The notes: a model not told the origin generated them from the letters alone. DNA of 64,000 nucleotides from Bacillota bacterium (GCA_040755295.1 JBFMBK010000005.1:1-64000); one strand, 5' to 3'; shown: positions 16,129-25,137, counted from the stretch's first letter. Translations and numbers: made by a program.

Positions 16129-16956
16129 CTACTCTTGTTCGACGCAACGGTCGAGGGTAAACCTTCCCAGCCGGCCGTCCCTGAATTCTTTAAGAAGTGC
16201 AACGGCGGCCTTAAGATGGTCCACCCGTCCTCCGGCGGCAACCAGCCCGCGTTTAAGTCCGATCGCCTCGAGAAGCATGCCGGTGTCGGCGGGCAGGGCG
16301 GGCATCTGGTAGCGGCGTTTCAGCACCCCCGGGTAGTTCGAACGCAGCCAGTCCAGCAGCCATAAAGCAACGCCCTCGCGGTCGATGACCTCCTCCTTGA
16401 TCGCCCCGGTGACGGCCAACTTCAGCGCCACCTCTTCATCCTCAAAACGGGGCCAGAGCACTCCCGGGGTGTCGAGGAGCTCAATACCGGGCGTTACCTT
16501 GATCCACTGTTTTCCACGTGTCACGCCGGGCCGGGCGCCTGTGCGCGCCGACTTATGCTCGGCGAACCGGTTGATGAAGGTTGACTTGCCGACATTCGGT
16601 ATCCCTATAACCATTCCTCTTATGACGCCCGTGCGTCCGGGGGTGGTCACCTGCCGGGCTATCTGCGGGATTTTACCGAGCCCGCGGCCGGAAAAGCAGT
16701 CGAGCTGTACCACGCGGTTGTTTTCGTTTGCAAGGGCTTTATCCCAGGCCCGGGTCTGGGTAGGATCGGCCAGGTCGACCTTATTGAGGATTACCACGCG
16801 CGGAACCCTTCCGATAACCGTGTTGATATCGGGATTCCGGCTGGATACAGGTATCCGGGCATCCAGCAGTTCAAAAACAACATGCACGAGTTTGAGGTGT
16901 TCGCGAATGAGTTTCCGGGTTTTCGCCATATGACCCGGATACCAGTGCAGTTTCAT
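16129..16956 (-). CDS. rbgA: Ribosome biogenesis GTPase RbgA (YlqF)
   Basis: Circularly permuted GTPase needed for late 50S subunit assembly. Motifs appear in permuted order: G4 NKVD (about residue 58), G1 GIPNVGKST (about 119), then G3 DTPG (about 162). The N-terminus MKLHWYPGHMAKTRK is diagnostic. 275 residues, normal length. It directly follows lepB with a gap of 3 bp, in the conserved Firmicutes order lepB-rbgA-rnhB. Confidence 0.96.
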   Translation of the reverse strand: MKLHWYPGHMAKTRKLIREHLKLVHVVFELLDARIPVSSRNPDINTVIGRVPRVVILNKVDLADPTQTRAWDKALANENNRVVQLDCFSGRGLGKIPQIARQVTTPGRTGVIRGMVIGIPNVGKSTFINRFAEHKSARTGARPGVTRGKQWIKVTPGIELLDTPGVLWPRFEDEEVALKLAVTGAIKEEVIDREGVALWLLDWLRSNYPGVLKRRYQMPALPADTGMLLEAIGLKRGLVAAGGRVDHLKAAVALLKEFRDGRLGRFTLDRCVEQE

Positions 16957-16959
16957 GGA

Positions 16960-17487
16960 TTATCTTCCCGTGCCTATTAGTGTTGCCCTGCCCGGCGGCC
17001 AGTACAGGGCCTGAGCCTTTCCGATTATATATTTTTGATCCAGGAGACCCCAGACGCGGCTGTCCTCGCTGTTCATCCTGTTGTCGCCGAGCATGAAATA
17101 GGAACCCTTCGGGATATTAACCGGCCCGTAGTCCGAAAAGGTTACATTGGGGGGCAGGTAAGGCTCGGATATCATTTTACCGTTAACGAACAGCTTGCCG
17201 CCTAACAGAGTCACTGATTCGCCGCCGAGACCGATAAGACGTTTGACGTAAGTCTTCTTGGGATCGAGCGGATAGTGGAAGACAACGACGTCGCCCCGCT
17301 GGGGCGGGTGGAACCTGTAAGAAAGCTTGGAGACTATTATTCGGTCCCCTTTGTACAATGTGGGGATCATCGAACCGGATGGGATATAGAAAGGTTGGAA
17401 CATAAAGGTGCGGATTATCACCGCAAGGACTATCGCAATAACTAAAGACTCAAGGATGTCACCAAATATACCGTGCTTTTCTGACAC
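16960..17487 (-). CDS. lepB: Signal peptidase I
   Basis: Membrane serine protease that removes signal peptides. One N-terminal membrane helix (about 12-31), nucleophile Ser39 in PSGSM and general base Lys82 in YVKRLIGLGGE. Conserved box D is GDNRMNSEDSRVWG near residue 138. 175 residues, the short Gram-positive type. It sits between rplS and rbgA, as is usual. Confidence 0.96.
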   Translation of the reverse strand: MSEKHGIFGDILESLVIAIVLAVIIRTFMFQPFYIPSGSMIPTLYKGDRIIVSKLSYRFHPPQRGDVVVFHYPLDPKKTYVKRLIGLGGESVTLLGGKLFVNGKMISEPYLPPNVTFSDYGPVNIPKGSYFMLGDNRMNSEDSRVWGLLDQKYIIGKAQALYWPPGRATLIGTGR

Positions 17488-17540
17488 TTACGGTAAGACC
17501 CCCCTGGATTATTGTGGACACCGGTAAAATTCAAACCTTC

Positions 17541-17572
17541 GAAAAAAGAAAAAAGGACCCCTTACCGGGTCC
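17541..17572 (-). terminator. Rho-independent terminator after rplS
   Basis: On the minus strand, GGACCC-GGTAAG-GGGTCC is followed by TTTTTTCTTTTTTC. It separates rplS from lepB. Confidence 0.85.
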
Positions 17573-17582
17573 CTGATAAATT

Positions 17583-17930
17583 CTAGCGTCGTTCTTGAAT
17601 ACGTGCCGCTTTGCCCTGCAGTTTGCGCAGGTAGTACAGGCGCGCGCGCCGTACCCGGCCACGCCTCATAACTTCGATCCGTTCGATGCGCGGGGAGTAA
17701 AGCGGGAATATGCGTTCCACGCCCACACCGTATGATACGCGACGGACGGTAAAGGTCGCGTCGAGACCCCCGCCGCGCCGCCGGATGACTACGCCGCCGA
17801 ACATCTGGGTGCGTTCCCGGTTTCCTTCAACCACCTTGACGTGAACGCGCACCGTGTCGCCGGGCCGGAAATCTGCGATCTCTTTCTTAAGATGCTCCTC
17901 ACCGGCAAATATTTCTGTAAGGTTACTCAT
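17583..17930 (-). CDS. rplS: 50S ribosomal protein L19
   Basis: 115 residues, normal length, at the interface of the two ribosomal subunits. Recognised by [35 protein letters not shown] and the C-terminal [18 protein letters not shown]. Start ATG after GGGGG-rich leader (AGGGGGTTCAACG). It forms its own unit with a terminator downstream. Confidence 0.97.
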   Translation of the reverse strand: MSNLTEIFAGEEHLKKEIADFRPGDTVRVHVKVVEGNRERTQMFGGVVIRRRGGGLDATFTVRRVSYGVGVERIFPLYSPRIERIEVMRRGRVRRARLYYLRKLQGKAARIQERR

Positions 17931-18065
17931 CGTTGAACCCCCTCAATTCTTCATGAAATACCAACCCCCGGTAAGACCAGGTTAAATTATACCACGCCAA
18001 CCTCCGCCTCGCAACAACAAAGAAATCGGGTACCTTTTCATGCCTACCGTCGTCGAGAGCGACGA

Positions 18066-18205
18066 TAAGCGCGCATTTCAGATATCGGATACAGATATCG
18101 GATACAGGAGATAAGAAGTCGGATTTCTTGAAAGAATTCGCTGTTGCGAATTCTTCCGTTGAGTCTGACCTCTGATTTCCGGCTTCCGACATCCGAATTC
18201 TGTAC
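18066..18205. repeat. GAATTC-centred hairpin with heptamer arms
   Basis: Core AGAATTCGC-TGTT-GCGAATTCT, with arms made of AGATATCGGATAC / GAAGTCGGA units on the left and CTGACCTCTGATTTCCGGC on the right. Confidence 0.7.
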
Positions 18206-18211
18206 ACTCCT

Positions 18212-18291
18212 CCAGGCACTCAATATGATTTACGTCTTAGCTAATGATTGCCTTCCTGCTGAACCATTTATAGCAATTCGTTGAGTGCTGG
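18212..18291. repeat. MITE-like repeat, copy A4
   Basis: 80 bp, left end CCAGGCACTCAA, right end TTGAGTGCTGG; interior differs from A1/A2. Confidence 0.7.
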
Positions 18292-18331
18292 ACCCAAGCC
18301 ATTTTTTCTTGCTCTGCTTGCTTCCCGCCGT

Positions 18332-18396
18332 CCGGCACTCAACTAACCCGATAACGATGGCGTATGTCTAAGTCGTAGCGTATATTTGAGTTCTGG
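18332..18396 (-). repeat. MITE-like repeat, copy A5
   Basis: 65 bp, ends CCGGCACTCAA and TTGAGTTCTGG. Its interior (CGATAACGATGGCGTA, GTCGTAG.GTATATTTGAG) matches copy A7 in inverted orientation, and the match continues past the end (GTCAG.GAAACACTA.GCGG). Confidence 0.75.
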
Positions 18397-18458
18397 GTCA
18401 GCGAAACACTAAGCGGCTTAACGGTTACAAAAACGGTTGACAGACTTTCGTTTCATCC

Positions 18459-19238
18459 TCATGAATCCGACTTGCCTTTGACTTTATTAATCCGGTCGAT
18501 GCGGGCTGCAAGCTCTTGAATAAAGCGCCGGTCCTCGGCGTCGAACTGCGACGGCTGCACCAGCTCCGGGCGCCGCACCAGCGTCCGGACAAGCGCTTCT
18601 TCGCGGCGCCACCTTTCGATCCTGGCGTGGTGCCCGCTTAACAAAACCTCGGGGACCTCTAATCCTTCGAAATCGCGGGGCCTGGTGTACTGAGGGTGTT
18701 CCAGGAGACCGGCGCTGAACGAATCGGCTGCCGGCGAGGTTTCGTCGCCCAGCACTCCCGGGATAAGCCGGGAAACCACGTCGATTACCACCATCGCCGC
18801 CAGTTCGCCGCCGGTAAGCACGTAATCACCTATGGAAATCTCCGCGGTTACGCGTTCCCGGACACGTTCATCGACTCCCTCGTAATGGCCGCAAACCAGG
18901 ACGATGTGCCGCATCTGCGCCATCTCACAGGCCATATCCTGGGAAAGGCGTTCACCCTGGGGGCAAAGCAGGACCACCGCGCCGGGCTTGCTTTGCGACC
19001 GCTGTTCTATGGATTTCAAGGCCAGGAAGAAGGGGGCGGGATTCATCACCATGCCCGCGCCGCCGCCGAACGGGGTGTCGTCCACCGTCCTGTGTTTATT
19101 ACACGAATAATCGCGTATATTAATCAGGTTGACTGTTACAATCCCCGCGGCAATCGCCCGCTTGAGAATGCTTTCCGAAAGAGGCCCCGAAAACATTTCC
19201 GGGAAAAGCGTTAAAACGTCAAAAAGCATTTTACTCAT
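18459..19238 (-). CDS. trmD: tRNA (guanine-N1)-methyltransferase
   Basis: Methylates G37 of tRNAs with SAM, keeping the reading frame. 259 residues. SPOUT/trefoil-knot motifs: [13 protein letters not shown] near residue 55, [19 protein letters not shown] (about 117) and [17 protein letters not shown] (about 132). C-terminal [14 protein letters not shown] is conserved. It follows rimM with a gap of about 180 bp filled by a CACAGAG-type inverted tract. Confidence 0.97.
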   Translation of the reverse strand: MSKMLFDVLTLFPEMFSGPLSESILKRAIAAGIVTVNLINIRDYSCNKHRTVDDTPFGGGAGMVMNPAPFFLALKSIEQRSQSKPGAVVLLCPQGERLSQDMACEMAQMRHIVLVCGHYEGVDERVRERVTAEISIGDYVLTGGELAAMVVIDVVSRLIPGVLGDETSPAADSFSAGLLEHPQYTRPRDFEGLEVPEVLLSGHHARIERWRREEALVRTLVRRPELVQPSQFDAEDRRFIQELAARIDRINKVKGKSDS

Positions 19239-19261
19239 ACTTTCTATTTAAACATCGATCC

Positions 19262-19352
19262 ATCACAGAGGCACAGAGAACACAGAGATGAAAACAAACA
19301 GATATTACCATGCCTATTCTGTTTTTCTGCGACCTCTGGGTCTCTGTGGTTC
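19262..19352. repeat. Inverted CACAGAG tract between rimM and trmD
   Basis: ACAGAGGCACAGAGAACACA at 19263 and CTCTGGGTCTCTGTGGTT near 19335 are inverted copies and can fold into a hairpin in the trmD leader. Confidence 0.7.
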
Positions 19353-19417
19353 ACACTTTGGCTCCGGCAGTCCGGTAAGAAATTAAGAAGGATTGCAAAC
19401 GCGGTAAAGGCGGGCGG

Positions 19418-19936
19418 TTACGGCAAACCGGCCGGAAGCCGTACCACCATACGTCGGCCGGGGACGTCGATCTCCAGGACCACTTCTTTTAAAGCGGGGA
19501 TCAGGATTTCCCTGCCGTCAGTCAGGCGGATGCTGTAAACGTCGTTTGCTCCCGTCTGGAAAACCTCGCTTATCGTCCCGAGACGGCTTCCGTCTTCCGC
19601 CCAGACCTCGAGGCCTATGACGTCAAAGATATAATAGCTCCCGTCGGGGAGCGGCGCTGCTTCCTCACGGGGAACCTTGATAAGGGTTCCCCGCAACAAC
19701 TCCGCGGCGTTCATATCCTTCACTTCCGCCAATTTGAGGAGCACAAACCGTTTATGCCGTTCAGCGCTTTCGACCGTGTATTTCCTGCACTGACCGTCCT
19801 TAAAAACCGTGACCGTAGACATGCCCGAAAAACGTTCCGGAAAATCCGTAAGGGGAAGAACACGGACGGTTCCCCGGTGCCCGTGGGGCGCCACAATTTC
19901 ACCGATGGCTATCAAATCCCGGTTCACCAGACTCAA
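19418..19936 (-). CDS. rimM: 16S rRNA processing protein RimM
   Basis: Assists maturation of the 30S head and binds S19. 172 residues, with an N-terminal barrel (LIAIGEIVAPHGHRGTVRVLPLTDFPERF) and a C-terminal PRC-barrel (YYIFDVIGLEVWAEDGSRLGTISEVFQTGANDVYSIR). The start is a TTG that overlaps the ylqD stop by 4 bp, showing translational coupling. Confidence 0.96.
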   Translation of the reverse strand: MSLVNRDLIAIGEIVAPHGHRGTVRVLPLTDFPERFSGMSTVTVFKDGQCRKYTVESAERHKRFVLLKLAEVKDMNAAELLRGTLIKVPREEAAPLPDGSYYIFDVIGLEVWAEDGSRLGTISEVFQTGANDVYSIRLTDGREILIPALKEVVLEIDVPGRRMVVRLPAGLP

Positions 19937-20346
19937 CCCTGTTCCCTCAGAGCTACGATCTTATCCTCCTCGATTACGACCTCCACCGGGTTCAGGCGTC
20001 TCGCGTCGTCACCTATATGTATCTCCACGAGGCTTTCGGTCCGGCCCTGAATAATCTCAGTTCCGGGAGGCAAATCTTTTATTGTCTCGTATTGGTTTCT
20101 CAATCGTTCCCTGGCGTCGGCATTCTCGCGGCGCATCCTTTCCGTATCTTCTGCGGCTGCAGGTGCGGGACGGGCTTTCTTTTCCGCTTGCACGCGCTTT
20201 GCCTGGAATTCCGCACGCTGCACCTCGCGGTCCGCCTCTGCGATCGCCGCCGCCAGTTTTTCCAGCAACTCTTTTTTATAGTTTTCGGTTAACCGTACCT
20301 TCAGGATGACAGGCCGGGTAACGGTAATCTGGTCCATATCCCTCAC
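19933..20346 (-). CDS. ylqD: YlqD family protein
   Basis: 137 residues. YlqD is a small conserved Firmicutes protein of unknown function between khpA and rimM; position and sequence agree. An N-terminal strand (ITVTRPVILKVRLTE), a long charged helix likely to form a coiled coil (residues about 22-90, rich in Glu, Arg, Ala) and a C-terminal beta segment (GTEIIQGRTESLVEIHIGDDARRLNPVEVVIEEDKIV). Confidence 0.9.
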   Translation of the reverse strand: MRDMDQITVTRPVILKVRLTENYKKELLEKLAAAIAEADREVQRAEFQAKRVQAEKKARPAPAAAEDTERMRRENADARERLRNQYETIKDLPPGTEIIQGRTESLVEIHIGDDARRLNPVEVVIEEDKIVALREQG

Positions 20347-20351
20347 CGGCG

Positions 20352-20579
20352 CTACAAAATTTCCACAACCACTTTTTTACGGGATTTGGCAGCCGCCGCT
20401 TTGACAACCTGCCGGATTGCCCGCGCAATCCGGCCCTGTTTTCCGATTACCTTTCCTACATCTTCGGGAGCAACCCGCAGCTCTACCACAACCGATTTTT
20501 CCTGCTCCACTAATTTAACGTTGACCGCTTCCGGGTTGTCTACCAGGGCTTTGGCCAAAATCTCCACGAGTTCTTTCAT
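20352..20579 (-). CDS. khpA: KH-domain RNA-binding protein KhpA (YlqC)
   Basis: 75 residues. Single KH domain with the GKQGRIAR nucleic-acid loop (GXXG type: IGKQGR). KhpA pairs with KhpB/Jag and binds many small RNAs and mRNAs in Firmicutes (family knowledge). Lies 3 bp after rpsP in the standard ribosomal-maturation operon. Confidence 0.95.
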   Translation of the reverse strand: MKELVEILAKALVDNPEAVNVKLVEQEKSVVVELRVAPEDVGKVIGKQGRIARAIRQVVKAAAAKSRKKVVVEIL

Positions 20580-20582
20580 AAA

Positions 20583-20846
20583 TTAGCCCCTTCCTTTTCC
20601 CCCGCCGGCAATGATGTTGCCGCGAATAAACAGGGTCCTAACCGTCTGCGACAACTGGGCTCCCTTGGCGATCCATTCCTTGGCCCGTTCCTCGTTGATT
20701 TTGACCTCGGCCGGGTCCGTTAAAGGGTTGTAAAAACCTATCTCTTCGATAAAACGGCCGTCCCGCGGTGAACGCCCGTCCGCCACCACAATGCGGTACC
20801 GCGGCTGTTTTTTTGCTCCTATGCGTTTGAGTCTGATCCTAACCAC
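20583..20846 (-). CDS. rpsP: 30S ribosomal protein S16
   Basis: 87 residues from the GTG at 20846, chosen because AAAGGAGGTG lies 6 bp upstream and the product then begins [20 protein letters not shown], as S16 proteins do; the frame can also be read from 20855. First gene of the operon rpsP-khpA-ylqD-rimM-trmD. Confidence 0.96.
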   Translation of the reverse strand: MVRIRLKRIGAKKQPRYRIVVADGRSPRDGRFIEEIGFYNPLTDPAEVKINEERAKEWIAKGAQLSQTVRTLFIRGNIIAGGGKGRG

Positions 20847-20924
20847 GTTTGTCACCTCCTTTATAGATAAGTGTTCTTTCGTAGGGCGCGGCGATTAGTA
20901 ACGCATTGCTACGTGTTTCAGAAG

Positions 20925-21030
20925 TCAGATGCAGGATGTCGGAAGTCGGAATTCTCGAAGGAATTCGCTGTAGCGAATTCCCACTTTCAATCTGACCTCT
21001 GATTTCTGGTATCTAACCTCTGAATACAGT
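20925..21030. repeat. GAATTC-centred hairpin with heptamer arms
   Basis: Core GGAATTCGC-TGTA-GCGAATTCC. Left arm GAAGTCAGATGCAGGATGTC, right arm AATCTGACCTCTGATTTCTG. Confidence 0.75.
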
Positions 21031-21036
21031 ACGCTC

Positions 21037-21190
21037 CGGTTCGTCTCCCCCGGTCTTCCTTGCACTGCATCACTTCTCGCCACGTTCCGTTTATGTTACT
21101 TTTCTGCATCTCAGTAACCAGCTTACGGGTCTACGTTTTCATCACTTCAGATGGAGCGGCCTACAGCCGCATGGCGAACTCCTTCTGAAA
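21037..21190 (-). repeat. Interspersed repeat family B, copy B2
   Basis: Inverted relative to B1 and B3. On the minus strand it shares GTAAGCTGGTTACTGAGATG and AGTAACATAAACGGAACG with B3 at 35358-35515. Confidence 0.8.
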
Positions 21191-21231
21191 TCGTTTCTTC
21201 CTTTGTTATTAAAGTGGTTTTGAATTTCGTT

Positions 21232-22572
21232 TTAACTAAAAGGGAAACGACCCATCCTTGCGCCTTTCTTTATCCCTTTCTCAAAGGACGAAAGCTGGCG
21301 GATCATCTTCTTGGTTTGTTCGAACTGTTTCAGCAGGCGATTAATGTCCTGGACCGTGGTTCCGCTTCCGCCGGCGATCCGACGCCGCCTGCCGCCGTCG
21401 ATAATCTCGGGGCGCCGCCTTTCTTCGACGGTCATAGAGTTGATTATCGCCTCGGTCCACGCCAGATCCCGCTCGTCAAACTGGAGGTCTTCACGCATTT
21501 TCTTTAACCCGCCTAAACCGGGTATCATCTCCAAAATATGATCGAGCGGTCCCATCTTTTTGAACTGGCGGAGCTGGTTCATGAAATCTTCAAGGTTGAA
21601 ATCGGCGCTCTTAATCCGCTTCTGCAGGTCGACGGCCTGTTGGGCGTCAAACGAATCCTGCGCTTTTTCGATTAAAGTGAGGACGTCTCCCATCCCCAGA
21701 ATCCGGTCGGCCATACGATCGGGGTGAAAGGGTTCAAGCATATCGAGCTTCTCGCCCATACCCGCGAACTTAATGGGGCGACCGGTTACCTCCCGGATGG
21801 ACAGCGCCGCGCCGCCCCTGGTGTCGCCATCCAGCTTGGTCAGCACCACCCCGTCGACGCCAAGGCGGCTGTGAAAGCTTTCAGCTACCGTTACGGCGTC
21901 CTGCCCGGTCATTGAATCAACCACGAGCAGAATCTCGTGGGGCTTGACCCTGGCCTTGATTCCCTCAAGTTCCTGCATTAATTCCTCATTGATATGCAGG
22001 CGACCGGCGGTATCGATGATAACGGTGTCGTACCCTTTTTGGGCCGCCTCTTCGCCGGCGCCGGCGGCGATAAGCACCGGATTCTCTTTTCGGGTGAATA
22101 CCGGTATCTGGATCTGGGCGCCCAGAACCTCCAGCTGCTTAACGGCCGCGGGGCGGTATATGTCCGCGGCCACCAGCAGGGGCCGCCGCCCCTGCCTTTT
22201 CAGAATCAGGGCCAGTTTGGCGGCGGTAGTAGTCTTGCCGGACCCCTGTAGGCCTACCAGCATAATCACAGTGGGGGGTCTGGAAGCGATGTTCAACCGG
22301 GCGTTTTCACCGCCCATAAGGGTGGCAAGCTCGTCGCGTACGATTTTCACGACCTGATGCGCCGGGTTGAGGTGTTCCAAAACCTCCTGGCCCACCGCCC
22401 TGTCCCGGATGCGCTTTATAAAATCCTTTACCACTTTGAAGTTGACGTCCGCTTCAAGAAGGGCTACCCGTACTTCCTTCAGCGCCGCATTAACGTCTTC
22501 CTCCGACAGCTTGCCTTTGCCTTTGAGCTTTTTAAAGGTCTCGGCAAGCTTATCCGCAAGGCTGGAAAACAT
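21232..22572 (-). CDS. ffh: Signal recognition particle protein
   Basis: SRP54 GTPase that delivers ribosome-nascent chains to FtsY at the membrane. 446 residues from the ATG at 22572 (MFSSLADKLAETFKKL), preferred because GGGGGG-A-ACG precedes it; upstream codons to 22623 are in frame but less likely. N domain, then G domain with GLQGSGKTT, DTAGRLHIN, TKLDGDTRGGA, then the Met-rich M domain (NQLRQFKKMGPLDHILEMIPG). Confidence 0.97.
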   Translation of the reverse strand: MFSSLADKLAETFKKLKGKGKLSEEDVNAALKEVRVALLEADVNFKVVKDFIKRIRDRAVGQEVLEHLNPAHQVVKIVRDELATLMGGENARLNIASRPPTVIMLVGLQGSGKTTTAAKLALILKRQGRRPLLVAADIYRPAAVKQLEVLGAQIQIPVFTRKENPVLIAAGAGEEAAQKGYDTVIIDTAGRLHINEELMQELEGIKARVKPHEILLVVDSMTGQDAVTVAESFHSRLGVDGVVLTKLDGDTRGGAALSIREVTGRPIKFAGMGEKLDMLEPFHPDRMADRILGMGDVLTLIEKAQDSFDAQQAVDLQKRIKSADFNLEDFMNQLRQFKKMGPLDHILEMIPGLGGLKKMREDLQFDERDLAWTEAIINSMTVEERRRPEIIDGGRRRRIAGGSGTTVQDINRLLKQFEQTKKMIRQLSSFEKGIKKGARMGRFPFS

Positions 22573-22920
22573 CGTTCCCCCCCTTTCAGGCATAATGCCT
22601 TCCGCCGCTATAAAAACCTGCAAGAGCGGACCGGTCCGCTCGTTCTAAGTCTTAAGAGGTTGCTGCAAAATAACGCCCCGCTTACACTTCATGTCCCCAC
22701 TTCAAAATAAGCATACAGATTGATTTTACTGAAACGCACCGTTCGCTGTCAAGCAAAGCCAGCGCCGGGGTTGAAATTCTACAAAATAGATATAATATAT
22801 ATTTTAACATGCCGTGAAAGAAACGTTTCCTTTGATTTATCTGCCAAAGGCTTTTTTATCCGCGGATAATTAAATAGAAGCGGCTCAGGGCTTTGAGGCG
22901 GCACTTATAAGGAGGGTCCG
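22573..22920. other. Divergent intergenic region ffh / aminotransferase
   Basis: Contains a short copy of the motif AGAGGTTGCTGCAAAATAACG (22653-22673), also seen near 36840 and 27380, and AT-rich sequence around 22785-22812 that may hold divergent promoters. No gene seen. Confidence 0.5.
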
Positions 22921-24312
22921 ATGGTGGGCGAAGAATCTAATTTGATGAGTCTTGACCGGGCGCTTTCACTAAGTCGCGCGGAGGTTCGCGAGATGCACCA
23001 GGAGTACCTCAATTCCGGTCTGGCGACCCTGTTGAAGCTCATGGATTTCGACAAACGTTTTGTCCGGGCGGAGGGTGTAAGCCTGTGGGACGTTGACGGG
23101 AAGGAATATCTCGACTTTCTCGGCGGTTATGGTTCTCTGAATACCGGGCACAACCATCCGCGAGTCATCGCGGCGGTTGATGCGGTGCGGGGTGTTCCGA
23201 ATCTTTTGCAGGCTTCTCTTTCCCCGCTGGCCGGCGCGCTTGCCAAAAATCTGGCGGCTATCGCACCCGGCGACCTCAAGCGATCCTTCTTCTGCAACAG
23301 CGGCGCCGAGGCGGTGGAGGGCGCCATAAAACTCGCGCGCATCGGCACCGGTAGGCCCAAGCTGATATACACGGTGAATTCCTTCCACGGTAAAACCTTC
23401 GGCGCCCTTTCGGTTACGGGGCGGGCGAAATACCAGGAGGCGTTCCGGCCTCTGGTTTCGGAGTGCGCGGCGGTTCCATTCGACGATCTTGAGGCACTCG
23501 AAAAAGCGCTCCACTCAAAGGACTCGGCGGCTTTTATCGTCGAACCGATACAGGGTGAGGGAGGCATCAACCTTCCGTCAGACGGTTATCTAAGGGAGTG
23601 CAAAAGACTCTGCGCCAAGTACGGCACGTTGCTCGTCATGGATGAGATTCAGACGGGGTTGGGCCGGACCGGGAAGATGTTCGCCTGCGAACACGACAAT
23701 GTCGAGCCCGATATCCTCTGCCTGGCGAAATCACTCGGCGGCGGCGTGATGCCCGTGGGCGCGTATATCGCCACCGACGCCGCCTGGAAGAAAGCCTACG
23801 GTTCGATCGACAAGTGCCTGCTTCACACCTCTACCTTCGGGGGGAACGCCTGGGCCTGCGCCGCGGCGCTTGCGGCCCTGGAGGTGATTATTGACGAAGA
23901 CCTTTCGCGTCAGGCCGCCGAAAAGGGCGAGTACCTGATGCGTCGTCTCGGTGAGCTGAAAAAGGGTTCCCCGCTGCTGAAAGAGGTCCGCGGCAGAGGG
24001 CTTCTCATCGGCCTTGAGTTCGCCGAGGGTAAGAAAGGTCTTACCCACAAGCTGACTTTCGGCCTCCTCGACAAACTGTCGAACGAGTACCTAGGCAGTC
24101 TGGTGTCGGGTGAGTTCCTGAACAAGTACCGGGTTCTAACAGCTTATACACTGAACAACCCGAACGTTATCAGGCTTGAACCGCCGCTTGTCGTGTCCCG
24201 GGAGCAGATCGACCACGTCCTCAAGGCGCTGGCTGAGATCCTGGACCGGAACCGCAGTTTCCTTGGGATCGCCGCAAAGAGTTTTATCCCGGGCCTGAAA
24301 ACATCGGGCTGA
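22921..24312 (+). CDS. Class III PLP-dependent aminotransferase
   Basis: 463 residues. The ornithine/acetylornithine/putrescine aminotransferase fold is clear: GGYGSLNTGHNHPRV, FCNSGAEAVEGAIKLAR (cofactor phosphate site), SFHGKTFGALSVTG, EPIQGEGG, MDEIQTGLGRTGKMFACEH, and the PLP lysine in LAKSLGGGVMPVGA. The extended N-terminus (LSRAEVREMHQEYLNSGLATLLKLM) resembles the putrescine aminotransferase (YgjG) branch. The exact substrate is not provable from sequence. ATG start after TAAGGAGGGTCCG; the next gene on the strand is a phosphoesterase 40 bp away. Confidence 0.88.
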   Translation: MVGEESNLMSLDRALSLSRAEVREMHQEYLNSGLATLLKLMDFDKRFVRAEGVSLWDVDGKEYLDFLGGYGSLNTGHNHPRVIAAVDAVRGVPNLLQASLSPLAGALAKNLAAIAPGDLKRSFFCNSGAEAVEGAIKLARIGTGRPKLIYTVNSFHGKTFGALSVTGRAKYQEAFRPLVSECAAVPFDDLEALEKALHSKDSAAFIVEPIQGEGGINLPSDGYLRECKRLCAKYGTLLVMDEIQTGLGRTGKMFACEHDNVEPDILCLAKSLGGGVMPVGAYIATDAAWKKAYGSIDKCLLHTSTFGGNAWACAAALAALEVIIDEDLSRQAAEKGEYLMRRLGELKKGSPLLKEVRGRGLLIGLEFAEGKKGLTHKLTFGLLDKLSNEYLGSLVSGEFLNKYRVLTAYTLNNPNVIRLEPPLVVSREQIDHVLKALAEILDRNRSFLGIAAKSFIPGLKTSG

Positions 24313-24351
24313 ACTCAGAAAGTATGTCCTGAACCCGTAACAGGAGGAACC

Positions 24352-24876
24352 ATGCGTCTTGGCCTTGTAAGCGACACCCACGGGGAAACCGAAAACCTGC
24401 GTTCCGCCGCCCGGATGCTCATGCGTGACTGGCGGGTAGAAACTGTTGTGCACCTCGGGGACGAATGCGAAGACATCGCCGTTCTCAAGGATTATCCCCT
24501 TAAAATCATCCAGGTGCCCGGTGTCTACTGCGAGCACTACCGGAACCCGGCCATAACCAACCGGCTGCTCATGGAATTCGAGGGCTACCGTATCCTTTTC
24601 ACCCATACGCCGGGTCCCCATAAGAACGACCTGCCCGGCGACCCCGACCCGGCGGCGCTTGCCGCGCGGGGTGAAGTGGACATAGTGGCGTACGGGCATA
24701 CCCACGTCCCGGAAATCAGGGTGGAGGGGACAGTTCTCTGGGTCAACCCCGGTCATTTGAAGAGCAGCGATAAGAAGGGGTATCCTCCCGGTTTTGCCGT
24801 GCTTGAGCTGGGACCGGACGGCCCGACGTGCCGGATCATCAATCTTCGGAGCGGGGCTGTTTCTCAGAGCACATAA
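24352..24876 (+). CDS. YfcE/MJ0936-type metallophosphoesterase
   Basis: 174 residues. Motifs of calcineurin-like phosphoesterases: GLVSDTHGE (metal ligands Asp and His), VVHLGDECED, a third block replaced by VPGVYCEHYR (usually GNCD), FTHTP and YGHTHVPEI. The GNxD/H block is altered to GVYCEH, which may change metal binding. ATG start after CAGGAGGAACC. Likely cotranscribed with the aminotransferase; function unknown. Confidence 0.85.
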   Translation: MRLGLVSDTHGETENLRSAARMLMRDWRVETVVHLGDECEDIAVLKDYPLKIIQVPGVYCEHYRNPAITNRLLMEFEGYRILFTHTPGPHKNDLPGDPDPAALAARGEVDIVAYGHTHVPEIRVEGTVLWVNPGHLKSSDKKGYPPGFAVLELGPDGPTCRIINLRSGAVSQST

Positions 24877-25060
24877 GACCCAATTCGCCGGATTCCCACC
24901 GGCAGCGGGCAGACTTCCAAGAACGATTACCCGTAACGATGCCGTTAATTTAATAATGTATGTTTTATGCTTGCGCCCGAAGGGAACCTTTGGGTTTTTT
25001 GTTTTTAGTTAAGAAAAATAAATAAATAATAAGAATTTTGTCGATATTTTTTTATTTTAC

Positions 25061-25089
25061 TTGCAGGAATTCCCGTCATCTTATAGAAT
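25061..25089 (+). promoter_or_regulatory. Predicted promoter of the mraZ-led dcw operon
   Basis: TTGCAG (25061-25066), 17-bp spacer, TAGAAT (25084-25089). Start of transcription would fall inside the adjacent GTGG repeats. Confidence 0.65.
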
Positions 25090-25090
25090 A

Positions 25091-25120
25091 GGTGGTGGTA
25101 AGTGGAGGAAAGTGGTGGAA
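25091..25120 (+). promoter_or_regulatory. MraZ operator: three 10-bp direct repeats
   Basis: GGTGGTGGTA, AGTGGAGGAA and AGTGGTGGAA stand head to tail. MraZ is known to bind several TGG/GTGG direct repeats spaced by one helical turn just upstream of its own gene, repressing the dcw operon; spacing and position match. Confidence 0.8.
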
Positions 25121-25137
25121 ACCCTGGTGTATAACCG

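Larger units (their letters stand above)
17931..18458. other. Gene-free region with hairpin and two MITE-like repeats
   Basis: No supported gene; the minus frame 17923-18219 crosses the hairpin tract. Contains a GAATTC-type hairpin (AAAGAATTCGC-TGTT-GCGAATTCTT near 18133) and repeats A4 and A5. Confidence 0.65.
20856..21231. other. Gene-free region between ffh and rpsP
   Basis: No gene. Contains a GAATTC-type hairpin (AAGGAATTCGC-TGTA-GCGAATTCCC, near 20958-20981) and an inverted copy of repeat family B (21037-21190). The usual Firmicutes neighbours ffh and rpsP are thus split by repeats. Confidence 0.7.
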
